From the NCBI GenBank assembly GCA_009842675.1, contig VYEX01000008.1, positions 1-64,000 of the forward strand: a DNA stretch of 64,000 nt, given 5' to 3'. Each line of letters begins with the position of its first letter. Positions within the stretch are counted from its first letter, which is position 1. The position numbers and the translations under genes are program-made. The notes below the pieces were generated by a model. It saw only the letters and a list, made by a program, of their open reading frames with translations, searched no databases and had not been told where the DNA came from. Source of the DNA: Acidimicrobiia bacterium (lineage in GTDB: Bacteria > Actinomycetota > Acidimicrobiia > Acidimicrobiales > Bin134). Shown here one piece after another: positions 1-8,565 of this stretch.

Positions 1-785
1 CGCCCGCGCCGGCAGCTCCGCCCGCGCCGACAGCCCCGCCCGCGCCGGCGACACCTTCTCGCACCGTCGGTCGGGACACGGTGGTGCCGCTCAACAACAT
101 CCGCCGCATCACCGGCGATCACATGGTGAGGTCGAAGCAGGTATCGCCCCATGTGCTGACCGCGGTGGAGGTGGACTTCGAGGGGGTGGAGCGGGTGCGA
201 CAGGCTCACCGGGCGGCGTTCAAGGCAGAGCACGGCTTCAGCCTCACCTATCTGCCCTTCATTGCCCGGGCGGTGTGTGATGCCCTTCATTCCTATCCCC
301 ACATCAATGCCTCGGTGGGAGATGGCGAGCTGGTCGTACACAACTATGTGAACCTGGCCATCGCCGTCGACCTCGACTTCCAGGGACTGCTGGCTCCGGT
401 GGTTGTCGACGCCGACGGCAAGCGGTTGGTGGCCATAGCCGAGGAGGTGGCCGATCTCTCGCGGCGGGCTCGGGCCAAAAAGCTCAACGCCGATGAGATC
501 TCCGGCGGCACGTTTACCATCACCAATCCCGGCCAGTGGGGCACGATGATGCAGTTCCCCATCATCAACCAGCCCCAGGTGGCCATCTTGTCCACCGACG
601 GAATCCGCCGCCGACCGGTGGTGGTGACCGCAGAGGACGGGAGCGAGGCCATCGCCATCCACTCGGTGGGGGTTCTGGCCTTGGCCTGGGACCATCGGGC
701 GTTCGACGGGGCCTACGTGGCCGCCTTCTTGGACCACGTCCGCTCGATCATCGAAACCCGCGACTGGCATACCGAGATGACGTGA
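1..785 (+). CDS. 2-oxoacid dehydrogenase E2 acyltransferase, 3' part (5' end outside window)
   Basis: The reading frame is open from base 3 and runs through an Ala/Pro-rich linker (roughly the first 18 codons) into a complete C-terminal acyltransferase core. The core shows the DHRAFDG active-site motif (His and Asp of HxxxDG) near the end, and the GTFTITNPG and QVAILSTDG blocks typical of E2 proteins of pyruvate or branched-chain 2-oxoacid dehydrogenase complexes. Lipoyl and E1/E3-binding domains would lie upstream of the window. E2 transfers acyl groups from a lipoyl arm to CoA in the cytoplasm. It is followed after 35 bp by the lipoate synthesis gene, so substrate protein and modifying enzyme are probably co-transcribed. 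Which 2-oxoacid is used cannot be told from this fragment. Confidence 0.9.
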   Translation, partial: PAPAAPPAPTAPPAPATPSRTVGRDTVVPLNNIRRITGDHMVRSKQVSPHVLTAVEVDFEGVERVRQAHRAAFKAEHGFSLTYLPFIARAVCDALHSYPHINASVGDGELVVHNYVNLAIAVDLDFQGLLAPVVVDADGKRLVAIAEEVADLSRRARAKKLNADEISGGTFTITNPGQWGTMMQFPIINQPQVAILSTDGIRRRPVVVTAEDGSEAIAIHSVGVLALAWDHRAFDGAYVAAFLDHVRSIIETRDWHTEMT

Positions 786-820
786 TTGCAGATCCGGGCG
801 TCATAACAGAAGATGACGCA

Positions 821-2473
821 ATGAACCCGCTCCGCATCAGGTGGCTGGGGCGGGTGTCCTACCGTGACGCTCACGCCTGCCAGCAGGCCATGTTCGACCG
901 GCGAGGCGACCACTTGCTGCTGCTGGAGCATCCCCATGTGTTCACCCTGGGCCTGCGGAGCGACGAGGCCAACATCCTGGTAGACCCCGCCGAGGTGGGG
1001 GCCGAGGTGGCATACACCGACCGGGGCGGCGATGTCACCTATCACGGCCCCGGCCAGCTCGTCGGCTATCCGGTGATGACCGTCCCCGGGAAGCGGGGCG
1101 GGGGTATGGCCGACACGGTGGCCTACGTGCGCTCAGTGGAGCAACTGGTGATCGACGCCCTGGGCGATTTGGGTTTGGCCGGTTGCGGCCGCCTTGACGA
1201 CTACCCCGGCGTGTGGGTTGACCCCGACAGCGATAACCCCCGCAAGATCGCGGCTATCGGCGTGCGCCTCAGCCGTACCCGCTCCATGCACGGCTTCGCG
1301 CTCAACGTGGACTGTGACTTGGACTGGTTCAATCGCATCGTGCCCTGCGGCATTCCCGACAAGGCGGTCACCTCCCTGGCCGCCGAGGGGCGGCGGACAA
1401 CCATGCGGGAAGTGGTAGATGCGGTGGCAGCCCGGGCTGCCGACCGCTGGGGAGCCGGGGGAGTGGACCGGGCCGACGTGGCCTGGCGGCAGCGGCCCGA
1501 GGACTTGAGCCCGTTCAGCCGGGGAATGGGACCGGGCGAGCTGCCGGGCAAGGCCGTGCGACTGCGCAGCAGGATGAACGAAGTTGGCCTCGACGGCGGC
1601 TTGGACATTACCGAGCGCAAGCCGCCCTGGATGCGGGTGGCCCTTAGGACCGGCCCCGAGTTCCGGCAGCTGCGGTCGGTGCTGCACAGCCGGAATCTGG
1701 TGACAGTGTGTGAGGAGGCCGGGTGTCCCAACATCTATGAGTGCTGGAACGAGGGCACGGCCACGTTCATGATCAACGGAGAGCGCTGCACACGGGCCTG
1801 CGGGTTCTGCCTGGTGGACACCCAGCGTCCCGAGCCCCCCGACCCTATGGAGCCCGAGCGGGTGGCCGACGCGGTGGAGGCCATGGGCTTGGACTATGCG
1901 GTGGTGACCGCGGTGGCCCGCGACGACCTGCCCGACGGGGGTGCCGCTGGATTTGCCGCCGTCACCGCCGCCATCCGCCGTCGCACTCCCGGGGTGCGGG
2001 TGGAGGTGCTCATTCCGGATTGCAAGGGCGACCCCGAGGCGCTGGTCGTGGTCTTTGATGCCCGACCCGATGTGTTGAACCACAACATCGAGACGGTGGC
2101 CCGGCTCCAGCGGGTCGTGCGGCCCTCAGCGGGATATGCCCGCAGCCTGGCCGTGCTGGCCCGGGCCAAAGCGGCGGGGCTCACCACCAAGTCGTCGATC
2201 ATCGTCGGCTTGGGCGAGACCGACGATGAGGTGGTCCAGACCATGGCTGATCTGGCCGCAGTGGGCACCGACATCGTGACCGTCGGCCAATATCTGCGGC
2301 CCACTACCCATCATCTTCCGATTGCCCGGTGGGTGCCGCCGGACCAATTCGAGCGATTTCGGGAGGTCGGCCTATCGCTGGGCATCTCCCACGTGGAGGC
2401 CAGCCCCCTAACCCGCAGCTCCCACCACGCCCAACACGCCCACGCCCAGGCTCTGGCCCTTACGACCCACTAG
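821..2473 (+). CDS. lipB-lipA: LipB-LipA fusion: octanoyltransferase plus lipoyl synthase
   Basis: One 550-residue frame holds both lipoate assembly enzymes. Residues 1 to about 235 are LipB: DRGGDVTYHGPGQL substrate motif, Lys142 (RKIAAIG) and Cys176 (VPCGIPDK), the acyl-transfer dyad, at the same numbers I recall for Mycobacterium LipB. Residues about 250-550 are LipA: auxiliary cluster CX4CX5C (Cys297, 302, 308), radical-SAM CX3CX2C (Cys323, 327, 330) and a C-terminal RSS motif. LipB moves octanoyl from acyl carrier protein to lipoyl domains and LipA inserts two sulfurs. I chose ATG 821 because LipB homology starts there; the frame is open further upstream but that part is a shadow of the E2 gene. 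An internal ATG at 1574 (residue 252), preceded by AGCAGG, could also yield free LipA. The genes are usually separate. Confidence 0.93.
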   Translation: MNPLRIRWLGRVSYRDAHACQQAMFDRRGDHLLLLEHPHVFTLGLRSDEANILVDPAEVGAEVAYTDRGGDVTYHGPGQLVGYPVMTVPGKRGGGMADTVAYVRSVEQLVIDALGDLGLAGCGRLDDYPGVWVDPDSDNPRKIAAIGVRLSRTRSMHGFALNVDCDLDWFNRIVPCGIPDKAVTSLAAEGRRTTMREVVDAVAARAADRWGAGGVDRADVAWRQRPEDLSPFSRGMGPGELPGKAVRLRSRMNEVGLDGGLDITERKPPWMRVALRTGPEFRQLRSVLHSRNLVTVCEEAGCPNIYECWNEGTATFMINGERCTRACGFCLVDTQRPEPPDPMEPERVADAVEAMGLDYAVVTAVARDDLPDGGAAGFAAVTAAIRRRTPGVRVEVLIPDCKGDPEALVVVFDARPDVLNHNIETVARLQRVVRPSAGYARSLAVLARAKAAGLTTKSSIIVGLGETDDEVVQTMADLAAVGTDIVTVGQYLRPTTHHLPIARWVPPDQFERFREVGLSLGISHVEASPLTRSSHHAQHAHAQALALTTH

Positions 2474-3606
2474 CCCTCAGGCCCATCTGGGCCTGGCTTC
2501 TTGAGCCCAATGCGCACGTAGGCCTCCTCGGGGATGGCCTCCACCGACTTGTAGATGGTCCAAGTGCACTTCGCCGGCTCAGGCCCGGAAGTCTCATCGG
2601 GGTATAGGGGGGAGTCCACCACTCGAATGGGGTGTCCCCACTGGCGGGCGGGCCACAGCTCGAGCGTGTAGCAGCAGTGGGCGCAGTAGTAGCACACGCC
2701 CTTCTCGTTCCAGGCCCAGTCGTGCTCAGCAGTGGTGACCCCGAAGTTGTAGGGCGGCTCGGAACGGGAGCCAGTGCCCTCCACGAGATCGCCGCGTTGG
2801 CCTCGGTTGCCCGACCCACAGGGGTCGAACGAGATCACAAACTTGTCTTCGTCTTCGGTTAGGTCCATGCCCCCGGCCCGATCGGGGCCAACCAGATGGG
2901 CCCGCATGGCCTCGAACGCCAGGTAGAGGTTGCGGTACAGGGTGTCCTCGTAAGACTTCTCGCGCAGGTCGAATGGCAAATAGCGCTCTTCCAGGTAGGG
3001 CGCGAGCACATGGGCGTAGGCGTCACCCACCGCGGCCTCACCCAACCGGTCGGCCACAAAGCTCAGCATCCCCGACTGGAAGTCGGCGCCTCGGTCGTGG
3101 AGCTGGCGCCAGCGCTCCCGTAGCTGATCGAGCTGGGAATGGGCTTCGGCGGCTTCGATCTCATAGGCCCGCAAGCGGTTGCCCAGCTCTCCTGCCCGTT
3201 GGGCGAGCGCCATCCACCGCGGCTCGGGCTCGAACGGTCCGCCGTCGGGGAAGGCCAGGAGTTCCCGGAGCCGGGCGACTTCGGCGTCGAGGTCGTCTTG
3301 GGTCACCCCCTGAGCGGTCAGGAAGGAACCCCATCCCTGGCCCCAAACCTGGTAGATCACATGGACGACTTTGGCTTCCTCCATCCAGTAGTCCACCAAT
3401 TGGGCGGCGGTCTCCCAGTCGCCGTTGTCGATGGCCTCGGCAATCTTGACCGTGGTGGACACCGCCTGGTCCGACCAATCCCCGGTGCGGACTCGCTTGT
3501 TGATGGCATCAGACCAGGTCAAGTAGGTGGGTGGGGCAGATGCCGTCCCCGAGATGCTGCGCGCTGGACGGCTGTCGTCCGCTTGGCTCGTTGATTGGTC
3601 GCTCAC
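2470..3606 (-). CDS. Unrecognised cysteine-motif protein, copy 1
   Basis: 378 residues starting at GTG 3606, preceded by AAGGGA. I do not recognise a named function. It is clearly homologous along its length to the protein at 19581-20699. Shared features: an N-terminal GDW.(S/T)AA.L.DY helix region, a central helical part with ...(R/K)..W.Q.HDR, then FDPCGSG, then C-x2-C-x2-C (GVCYYCAHC, followed by another Cys here), and a C-terminal KC.W..(Y/F)K...(I/V)PEE(A/Y)Y.R.G..KP block. Conserved cysteines suggest metal or Fe-S binding or thiol chemistry (inference). It has no signal peptide or membrane segment. It is the last gene of a four-gene minus-strand operon that starts at the operator at 6366, so it is probably induced with the sugar catabolic genes. 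Confidence 0.8.
   Translation of the reverse strand: MSDQSTSQADDSRPARSISGTASAPPTYLTWSDAINKRVRTGDWSDQAVSTTVKIAEAIDNGDWETAAQLVDYWMEEAKVVHVIYQVWGQGWGSFLTAQGVTQDDLDAEVARLRELLAFPDGGPFEPEPRWMALAQRAGELGNRLRAYEIEAAEAHSQLDQLRERWRQLHDRGADFQSGMLSFVADRLGEAAVGDAYAHVLAPYLEERYLPFDLREKSYEDTLYRNLYLAFEAMRAHLVGPDRAGGMDLTEDEDKFVISFDPCGSGNRGQRGDLVEGTGSRSEPPYNFGVTTAEHDWAWNEKGVCYYCAHCCYTLELWPARQWGHPIRVVDSPLYPDETSGPEPAKCTWTIYKSVEAIPEEAYVRIGLKKPGPDGPEG
2478..2495. terminator. Possible bidirectional terminator hairpin
   Basis: A perfect inverted repeat (CAGGCCCA, 2-base centre, TGGGCCTG) lies just after the lipBA stop and inside the last codons of the convergent gene on the minus strand. The two genes overlap at their ends, so a shared hairpin would make sense. 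There is no clear T tract, so this is only a candidate. Confidence 0.35.
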
Positions 3607-3629
3607 GCTTGTCCCTTCGTTGTCGGCAG

Positions 3630-4397
3630 CTAGTACATCAACATGGCGCCGCTCACGTTGATAGTGGCGCCGGAAATGAACGATGCGTGCTGGCTGGCCA
3701 AGAACACCACCGTTCCGGCCATTTCCTCGGGTTCGGCCACCCGGCCCAGCGGCGTGGCCACCGTGAGCTGCTCGAGCACTTCGGGGTCGAGATCAGTCAT
3801 CAGCATGGGGGTGTTGATCTGTCCGGGCGACACCGCGTTGACCGTGATCTGGTCGGAGCCGTAAGTGCGGGCCATCCCTCGAACCATCGAGACGATGCCC
3901 CCCTTCGATGCGCAGTAGACCACCGAGCCCCCGAAACCCCCGGTCCACCAGCCCTGGGAGGTGAAGGCGATGATGCGGCCACCCTCGCCGGCGCTCCGCA
4001 TGGCATTGGCCGCGGTCCGACACAAGAAGAATGTGGCCTTCAAGTTGGTGTCCACCTGAAAGTCCCAGTCTTGCTCGGTCACCTCATCCATCGACCCCCG
4101 CCGTTGCAGCACGGCGGCCAGATGGGCAAGGACGTACACCCCGCCCAACTCCCGCCGAGCACGGTCCACCAGCTCCTGGTGGGCTCCAAGATCAGACAGG
4201 TCAGCGCCGACGGCCACGTGTCCTGATCCCTCCAACCCGTCGACCACCTCATCGGCTGCGGCCTGGTGCAGGTCCACGGCCATGACTCTGGCCCCCGTGG
4301 TGGCGAATGCCTCGGCCACTGGTTTGCCCATGCCGCCAGCCGCCCCGGTCACAATGACCCCTCGGTCCTCGAGCCCTGCTCCCACACTCCACGTCAT
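3630..4397 (-). CDS. Short-chain dehydrogenase/reductase, member 1
   Basis: 255-residue classical SDR with an N-terminal TGAAGGMG nucleotide-binding motif, YCASK catalytic Tyr-x3-Lys, SPGQINTPM after it, and an SGATINVSG C-terminal block. The usual NNAG motif is replaced by AHLA, which is unusual though tolerated in some SDRs. ATG 4397 has a strong AAGGAGG ribosome site. SDRs oxidise or reduce sugar or polyol hydroxyls with NAD(P). In this operon, next to an enolase-superfamily dehydratase and a second SDR, it most likely acts on a sugar or a 2-keto-3-deoxy sugar acid. Substrate is not determined by sequence. Confidence 0.9.
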   Translation of the reverse strand: MTWSVGAGLEDRGVIVTGAAGGMGKPVAEAFATTGARVMAVDLHQAAADEVVDGLEGSGHVAVGADLSDLGAHQELVDRARRELGGVYVLAHLAAVLQRRGSMDEVTEQDWDFQVDTNLKATFFLCRTAANAMRSAGEGGRIIAFTSQGWWTGGFGGSVVYCASKGGIVSMVRGMARTYGSDQITVNAVSPGQINTPMLMTDLDPEVLEQLTVATPLGRVAEPEEMAGTVVFLASQHASFISGATINVSGAMLMY

Positions 4398-4408
4398 CGG
4401 CTGCCTCC

Positions 4409-5545
4409 TTAGTCCAGGACTCTCTCGCTGCGGTATCGGTCTATCACTTGCTCGTCCACTTCAATGCCCAGCCCTGCGCCGGTGGGCGGGTAGACCCAAC
4501 CATCCACATGAACCAGGGGGTCGGCGACCAGCTCGTGCTGCATAGGGTTCTCCAGCGGCTTGAGCTCGAACAGCTTGCACGCGGAACTGGAGAAGCTCAC
4601 CGCCAGGCTGGCCGCGGACACGATGGCCGACGACCACGCGTGGGCGTTGGCTTGCCGGCGGTGCTGCTCAACCAGCTCGGTTACCTTCTTGAACCCGGTT
4701 ATCCCCTCGGCTCGGCCGGGGTCGCAGCCCACCACGTCCACGGTTCCGGTGGCCAATATCCGCTGGAAGCCATCTACGGTCCACTCTTTTTCTCCATAGG
4801 CCATAGCTGCCACGGTCTTGCTGCGTAGCTCGGCGTAGCCGCGGGGATTCCAGGCGCCGAGGGGTTCCTCTATCCAATCGATCCCATGTTCATCAAATGC
4901 CCGGGTGCGCCGCACCGCGGTGGGGATGTCCCACTTGATGGCCCAGCCCAAATCGATCATGAGGTGCTTGTCGGGCCCGATTGCCTCCCGCATGGCCTGG
5001 ACATAGGCGACGTCGCGGTCGTGGTCGAAGCCCAGATGGGCGTTGCCTCGCTTGCCAAACCCGACCTTCATGCCCTGCAATCCATCGGACAGCCACTCGA
5101 TGGCCTCAACAGCCATATCGGGAATGGACTCGTGGTGAGCGTGGGAGGAGGCGATGGCCGGCAGACGTTCGTATACCGGGCCGCCCAGCAAGTCCAGCAC
5201 CCGGCATCCCAGGGCCTTGCCTTTGAGGTCCCACAGAGCGATGTCGATGGCCGAGATGGCGAATGAGGCGATGCCGCCGTCGTATCCGTACCACCAGGCC
5301 CGGTCTTTGAGTGATCGGTAGATGGCATCCAATTGGACCGGGTCTTGGCCCACCACCAGATCGGCCATCCCTTCGATGATGGCCTTGGTGGCGAAGCTGG
5401 ACTCGGGCCACATGGTTACCGACTCGCCCCAACCCACAGTGCCGTCGTCGGCGGTGATCTTGGCCAAGCACAGGTGGCGGATGGCGTCGAAGTCATTGGG
5501 CTCGGGGTAGCTCACCGGAATGGCCTCGATTCGGGCGATCTTCAT
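4409..5545 (-). CDS. Enolase-superfamily sugar acid dehydratase (mandelate racemase/MLE family), member 1
   Basis: 378 residues from ATG 5545, which follows AGAAGAGG at good spacing; a longer upstream extension lacks homology. It has an N-terminal capping domain and a C-terminal barrel. Metal-site residues appear in order: Asp of MIDLGW, Glu of DWIEEPL, and Glu of MAYGEKEW. Other catalytic candidates are the Lys of MKVGFGK and the His of NAHAW. Members of this superfamily dehydrate aldonates such as L-rhamnonate, L-fuconate or galactonate to 2-keto-3-deoxy acids. Two SDRs flank it in one operon and a lactonase is divergent, which together form the standard start of a non-phosphorylating sugar pathway. 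Exact substrate unknown. Confidence 0.88.
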   Translation of the reverse strand: MKIARIEAIPVSYPEPNDFDAIRHLCLAKITADDGTVGWGESVTMWPESSFATKAIIEGMADLVVGQDPVQLDAIYRSLKDRAWWYGYDGGIASFAISAIDIALWDLKGKALGCRVLDLLGGPVYERLPAIASSHAHHESIPDMAVEAIEWLSDGLQGMKVGFGKRGNAHLGFDHDRDVAYVQAMREAIGPDKHLMIDLGWAIKWDIPTAVRRTRAFDEHGIDWIEEPLGAWNPRGYAELRSKTVAAMAYGEKEWTVDGFQRILATGTVDVVGCDPGRAEGITGFKKVTELVEQHRRQANAHAWSSAIVSAASLAVSFSSSACKLFELKPLENPMQHELVADPLVHVDGWVYPPTGAGLGIEVDEQVIDRYRSERVLD

Positions 5546-5573
5546 GATTGGCCTCTTCTCGTGGTCTCGGTGC

Positions 5574-6320
5574 TCACCAGGTAACCAGCCCGCCATCGAA
5601 GTTGACGGCCTGACCGGTCATGTACCCGGCGCCGTCGGAGAGCAGGAACCAGATCAGCTCGGCCAGTTCGTCGGGGCTTGCGCCGCGCCCCAACGGCACC
5701 GATGACTCCCGCAGGTCGGAGAGTTGCTGGGGGGTGAGACCTCTGATGGCGGAGACCTCCTCCAGCACGGCGTCCTGCATCGGAGTGTCGATGATGCCCG
5801 GGCAAATGGCGTTGACTCGCACCGGTATCGGGGCCAGTGAGTAGGCAAACGACCGGGTGATCGACAGCACCGCGGCCTTGGACGCGGCGTAGACCGCGGC
5901 CTCGGTGGTGTTGGTCAGCTTGGCGGAAGAGGAGGAGAGGTTCACAATGGCACCGCCGGCTGGCATGGTGGCCCCGATTCCTTGGCACAAGAAGAACATC
6001 GCCTCGGCGTTCACCGCAAACACCTCGCGCCAGTCGTCCACCGTGACCTTCTCGATGGGCAGGAGGCGAATAATTCCCGCGGCCTGTACCAAGTAGTCCA
6101 CCCCGCTGGCTGCCTCGATTACCTGGTCTCGGTTGCGGGGGTCGGCTAGGTCGGCGGTCAGTGGCTCGGCCCCGAGTTCGGCAAGCGCCGCGAGGCCATG
6201 GCTGTCGATATCGGTGGCCATCACGTCCACTCCGCCGCGAAGCAGGCGCCGGGCGGCACCAGCGCCGATGCCGCTGGCCGCGCCGGTGACCAGCGCTCTT
6301 CGTGGCTTGGGCGCATTCAT
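5574..6320 (-). CDS. Short-chain dehydrogenase/reductase, member 2
   Basis: 248 residues from ATG 6320. It has a TGAASGIG cofactor motif at the N terminus, a Ser-rich NLSSSSAK segment, YAASK catalytic Tyr/Lys, and a C-terminal FDGG block. The NNAG position reads QAAG. It is the first gene of the leftward operon (SDR, dehydratase, SDR, cysteine-motif protein) controlled from the gap that holds the operator at 6366-6379. No strong Shine-Dalgarno precedes it. The frame could start further upstream, but that would translate through the operator. Likely role: NAD(P)-dependent oxidation of a sugar, or of the 2-keto-3-deoxy acid made by the dehydratase (inference). Confidence 0.88.
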   Translation of the reverse strand: MNAPKPRRALVTGAASGIGAGAARRLLRGGVDVMATDIDSHGLAALAELGAEPLTADLADPRNRDQVIEAASGVDYLVQAAGIIRLLPIEKVTVDDWREVFAVNAEAMFFLCQGIGATMPAGGAIVNLSSSSAKLTNTTEAAVYAASKAAVLSITRSFAYSLAPIPVRVNAICPGIIDTPMQDAVLEEVSAIRGLTPQQLSDLRESSVPLGRGASPDELAELIWFLLSDGAGYMTGQAVNFDGGLVTW

Positions 6321-6365
6321 GACACGCGGCGCGGTCTGGTTCGCATCATCGTCCCACCGAACTTC

Positions 6366-6379
6366 TGGAAACGTTTTTA
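6366..6379. promoter_or_regulatory. LacI-type operator, site 1
   Basis: TGGAAACGTTTTTA, a near-match to the inferred 14-bp palindrome TGGAAACGTTTCCA with the CG centre typical of LacI/GalR-family operators. It lies between the divergent SDR (start 6320) and amidohydrolase (start 6419). Confidence 0.75.
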
Positions 6380-6380
6380 G

Positions 6381-6387
6381 TAGGGTA
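6381..6387. promoter_or_regulatory. Probable bidirectional -10 element
   Basis: TAGGGTA reads as TAGGGT rightward and TACCCT leftward, both fitting the actinobacterial TAnnnT -10 pattern. It directly abuts operator site 1, so a bound repressor would block both directions. Rightward transcripts would carry the GGGAGGA ribosome site of the amidohydrolase. Confidence 0.45.
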
Positions 6388-6418
6388 ACTGCCAATCGAC
6401 TGTCTGGGAGGAATCAGC

Positions 6419-7306
6419 ATGGCCGAGAGGCTTGATTTTGTTGACACACACGTCCATTTCTGGGAGCGGCCCCATCCCAAGCTGGAGTGGGCCTGGCTGG
6501 CCGATGACGCCATTCATCCGCAGCTAGGGGCGATCCGCCCATTGAAGGACATGACCAGCTACATGGTGGACGAGCTTCGAGCTGACGCTGCGGGCCTCAA
6601 TGTGACCAAGATCGTCCATGTCCAGGCGGCTATCGGCTCGGCCGATCCGGTGGATGAGACCGAGTGGCTTCAGGCCATGGCCGACGAAACCGGCTGGCCT
6701 ACCGGCATTACCGGCGATGCCCGCCTTCAGCAACCCGATGTGGAGGCCACCCTTGAGCGTCACTGCGAGTTCTCCAACATGCGGGGTCTGCGAGACTTCG
6801 GCGAAGGCGACTACTTGGTGGATCCAGCTTTTCACCGGGGCTATGCCCTGTTGGAGAAGTACAACTTGGTCTACGACCTCGATGTGCTCTGGGAAGGCAT
6901 GGGCAAGGCCGCCGACTTGGCCCGCAAATTCCCCAACATCATCTTGATCTGCGATCACGCCGGATTCCCCCAAGAGCGCAATGACGAGTATTTCGCCAAT
7001 TGGCGCCAGGGCATGGTCAAGCTGGCCGAGGCAGAGAATGCGGTGGTGAAGATCTCGGGCTTGGGCATGGGCGATCAGATGGAAGGTGGCAACTGGACCG
7101 TCGACAGCATTCGTCCCTATGTGTATGGCTGCATCGAGGCCTTCGGCGTGGAGCGATCGTTCTTCGGCAGCAACTGGCCGGTGGATCGGATGTACTCCAC
7201 CTACCGGGAACTGCTCGATGCCTATACCGAGTTGGTGGCCGACTTCTCACATGACGAGCAGGTGGCGCTGTTCTCGGCCAACGCCGAGCGCATCTATCGA
7301 ATCTGA
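6419..7306 (+). CDS. Amidohydrolase-family sugar lactonase (TIM barrel)
   Basis: 295 residues, ATG 6419 behind GGGAGGA. It opens with the DTHVHFW metal motif of the amidohydrolase-2 family, has CDHAGFP in the middle (His ligand) and GSNWPVDR near the end (Asp ligand), and its length fits. Relatives include L-fucono- and L-rhamnono-lactonases and other dicarboxylate lactonases, which open the lactone made by a sugar dehydrogenase. It is divergent from an SDR-dehydratase operon and shares its operator, which matches a dehydrogenase-lactonase-dehydratase sequence. A decarboxylase-type relative cannot be excluded from sequence alone. Confidence 0.85.
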   Translation: MAERLDFVDTHVHFWERPHPKLEWAWLADDAIHPQLGAIRPLKDMTSYMVDELRADAAGLNVTKIVHVQAAIGSADPVDETEWLQAMADETGWPTGITGDARLQQPDVEATLERHCEFSNMRGLRDFGEGDYLVDPAFHRGYALLEKYNLVYDLDVLWEGMGKAADLARKFPNIILICDHAGFPQERNDEYFANWRQGMVKLAEAENAVVKISGLGMGDQMEGGNWTVDSIRPYVYGCIEAFGVERSFFGSNWPVDRMYSTYRELLDAYTELVADFSHDEQVALFSANAERIYRI

Positions 7307-7324
7307 ATAGCGCGACGCGGGCTA

Positions 7325-8428
7325 CTAGTCGTCGCGGTGGTGTTCCACGTAGTCCCAGTCCAACTCCAGGCCCCAGCCTGGCCCCGACGGGACGGTGTAC
7401 ATGCCTTGGGAGATGGGGGGAAGGTTGGCGATCAGATCCCAGAACAACGGGTCCCGCGTGGGATGAAACACCTCGACGAAGGTTCCGTGGGGGACTGAGG
7501 CCAGCATGTGGGCCGCGATCTGAGCCTCTTCGTGGTGGCCCATCTCCACTCCATAGACCTGGGCCATTCCCGCAATTCGGCGCCACTCGGTGGGTCCGCC
7601 CCCCCAGGATGCGTCGTAGTTGCAGACATCGATGGCGCCCGCGCTCATCAGCTCACCCATGCCCTGGCGATTGAATTCGCTTTGCCCGGCGGCCACCGGC
7701 ACTCCGGCCATGAACCGCACGTCGCGCATTCCCCGAACGTCGTTGTACCAGCGCACCGGCTCCTCGAACCATCGGACGTTCTCGGGACCGACAAGGCGCA
7801 CGAATTCCACTGCCTCGGCCACGGTGTATCCCTGGTTGGCATCCACGGTGAACACGAAGCCGTCCCCAGCGGCCGCTTGGGCCACCTTGAACCGGTGGGC
7901 GTCCTCGGCCGGTGAAAGTCCGCCGATCTTGAGCTTGCACCCGCCCAGGCCCATCTCCAGGTAGTCCTCCATCTCGGCGGCCAACTGGGCGTCGGTCTTG
8001 CCGTAGTAGCCCCCGATGGCCACGATGGGCAGGCTCGTGCGGTAGCCGCCCCACAGCTTGTAGACGGGCAGATTGGCCACCTTGCCGGCCAGGTCCCATA
8101 GGGCGGAGTCCACTGCGGCCATCGCCATCACCACCAGCTTGCGATTGCGAAGGATGTCGAACGTGGGGGGCAGCATCGCTTCCCAGCACCGCTCTACCAG
8201 CAGTGGGTCTTCCCCCATGATGAGGGGCTGAAGCTCGTCGGTGATGATCCGGGCAATCTCGTGGTGGGTGTCGGGTTCGTCGCCGTTGTAGCACTCGCCC
8301 ACGGCGCCGTCGTCGGTATAGACGCGGGTGATCAGGGTTGCCCGCTCCGACATGGAATACTTCGACCCCATGAAGGTCTCCGTGAGCGGGACCACGACGG
8401 GAATGACCTCAATTCGTTCGATCTTCAC
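7325..8428 (-). CDS. Enolase-superfamily sugar acid dehydratase, member 2
   Basis: 367 residues from GTG 8428 (VKIERIEVIPV, where the family homology starts); a TTG at 8458 is a possible longer start. Motifs in order: CKLKIGG (KxK base), VDANQGY (first metal Asp), WFEEP (second metal Glu), AAGQSEF (third ligand position, read here as Gln with Glu two residues on), and GHHEE (His). This differs from member 1 in the third metal position, so the two probably act on different stereoisomers or one is a racemase. It is divergent from the lacI gene and shares operator site 2. The 18-bp gap to the convergent lactonase has no obvious terminator. Confidence 0.87.
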   Translation of the reverse strand: MKIERIEVIPVVVPLTETFMGSKYSMSERATLITRVYTDDGAVGECYNGDEPDTHHEIARIITDELQPLIMGEDPLLVERCWEAMLPPTFDILRNRKLVVMAMAAVDSALWDLAGKVANLPVYKLWGGYRTSLPIVAIGGYYGKTDAQLAAEMEDYLEMGLGGCKLKIGGLSPAEDAHRFKVAQAAAGDGFVFTVDANQGYTVAEAVEFVRLVGPENVRWFEEPVRWYNDVRGMRDVRFMAGVPVAAGQSEFNRQGMGELMSAGAIDVCNYDASWGGGPTEWRRIAGMAQVYGVEMGHHEEAQIAAHMLASVPHGTFVEVFHPTRDPLFWDLIANLPPISQGMYTVPSGPGWGLELDWDYVEHHRDD

Positions 8429-8460
8429 GGTCTCGACAACCTCATGTAGTCCAGTCAATC

Positions 8461-8466
8461 AGGGTA
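8461..8466 (-). promoter_or_regulatory. Probable -10 element of dehydratase 2
   Basis: Minus-strand TACCCT fits TAnnnT and lies two bases from operator site 2. The predicted start of transcription is about 8454, giving a short leader before GTG 8428. Confidence 0.4.
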
Positions 8467-8467
8467 T

Positions 8468-8481
8468 TGGCAACGTTTCCA
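8468..8481. promoter_or_regulatory. LacI-type operator, site 2 (lacI/dehydratase 2)
   Basis: TGGCAACGTTTCCA, 13 of 14 matches to the inferred palindrome. It lies in the gap between the divergent dehydratase 2 and lacI genes, so the regulator probably controls its own gene as well as the dehydratase. Confidence 0.8.
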
Positions 8482-8565
8482 GTAACACAAACCATGCCAT
8501 TCCCGCTACTGTCGATATTGCGAAATCGAGTTCTCCCGCCACCGAGCCTGAGAAGGGGGGTGGAG

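Noticed and set aside
536-820. Upstream 95-codon extension of the LipB-LipA frame
   Set aside because: It overlaps the E2 catalytic end in another frame and has no LipB similarity; ATG 821 is the natural start.
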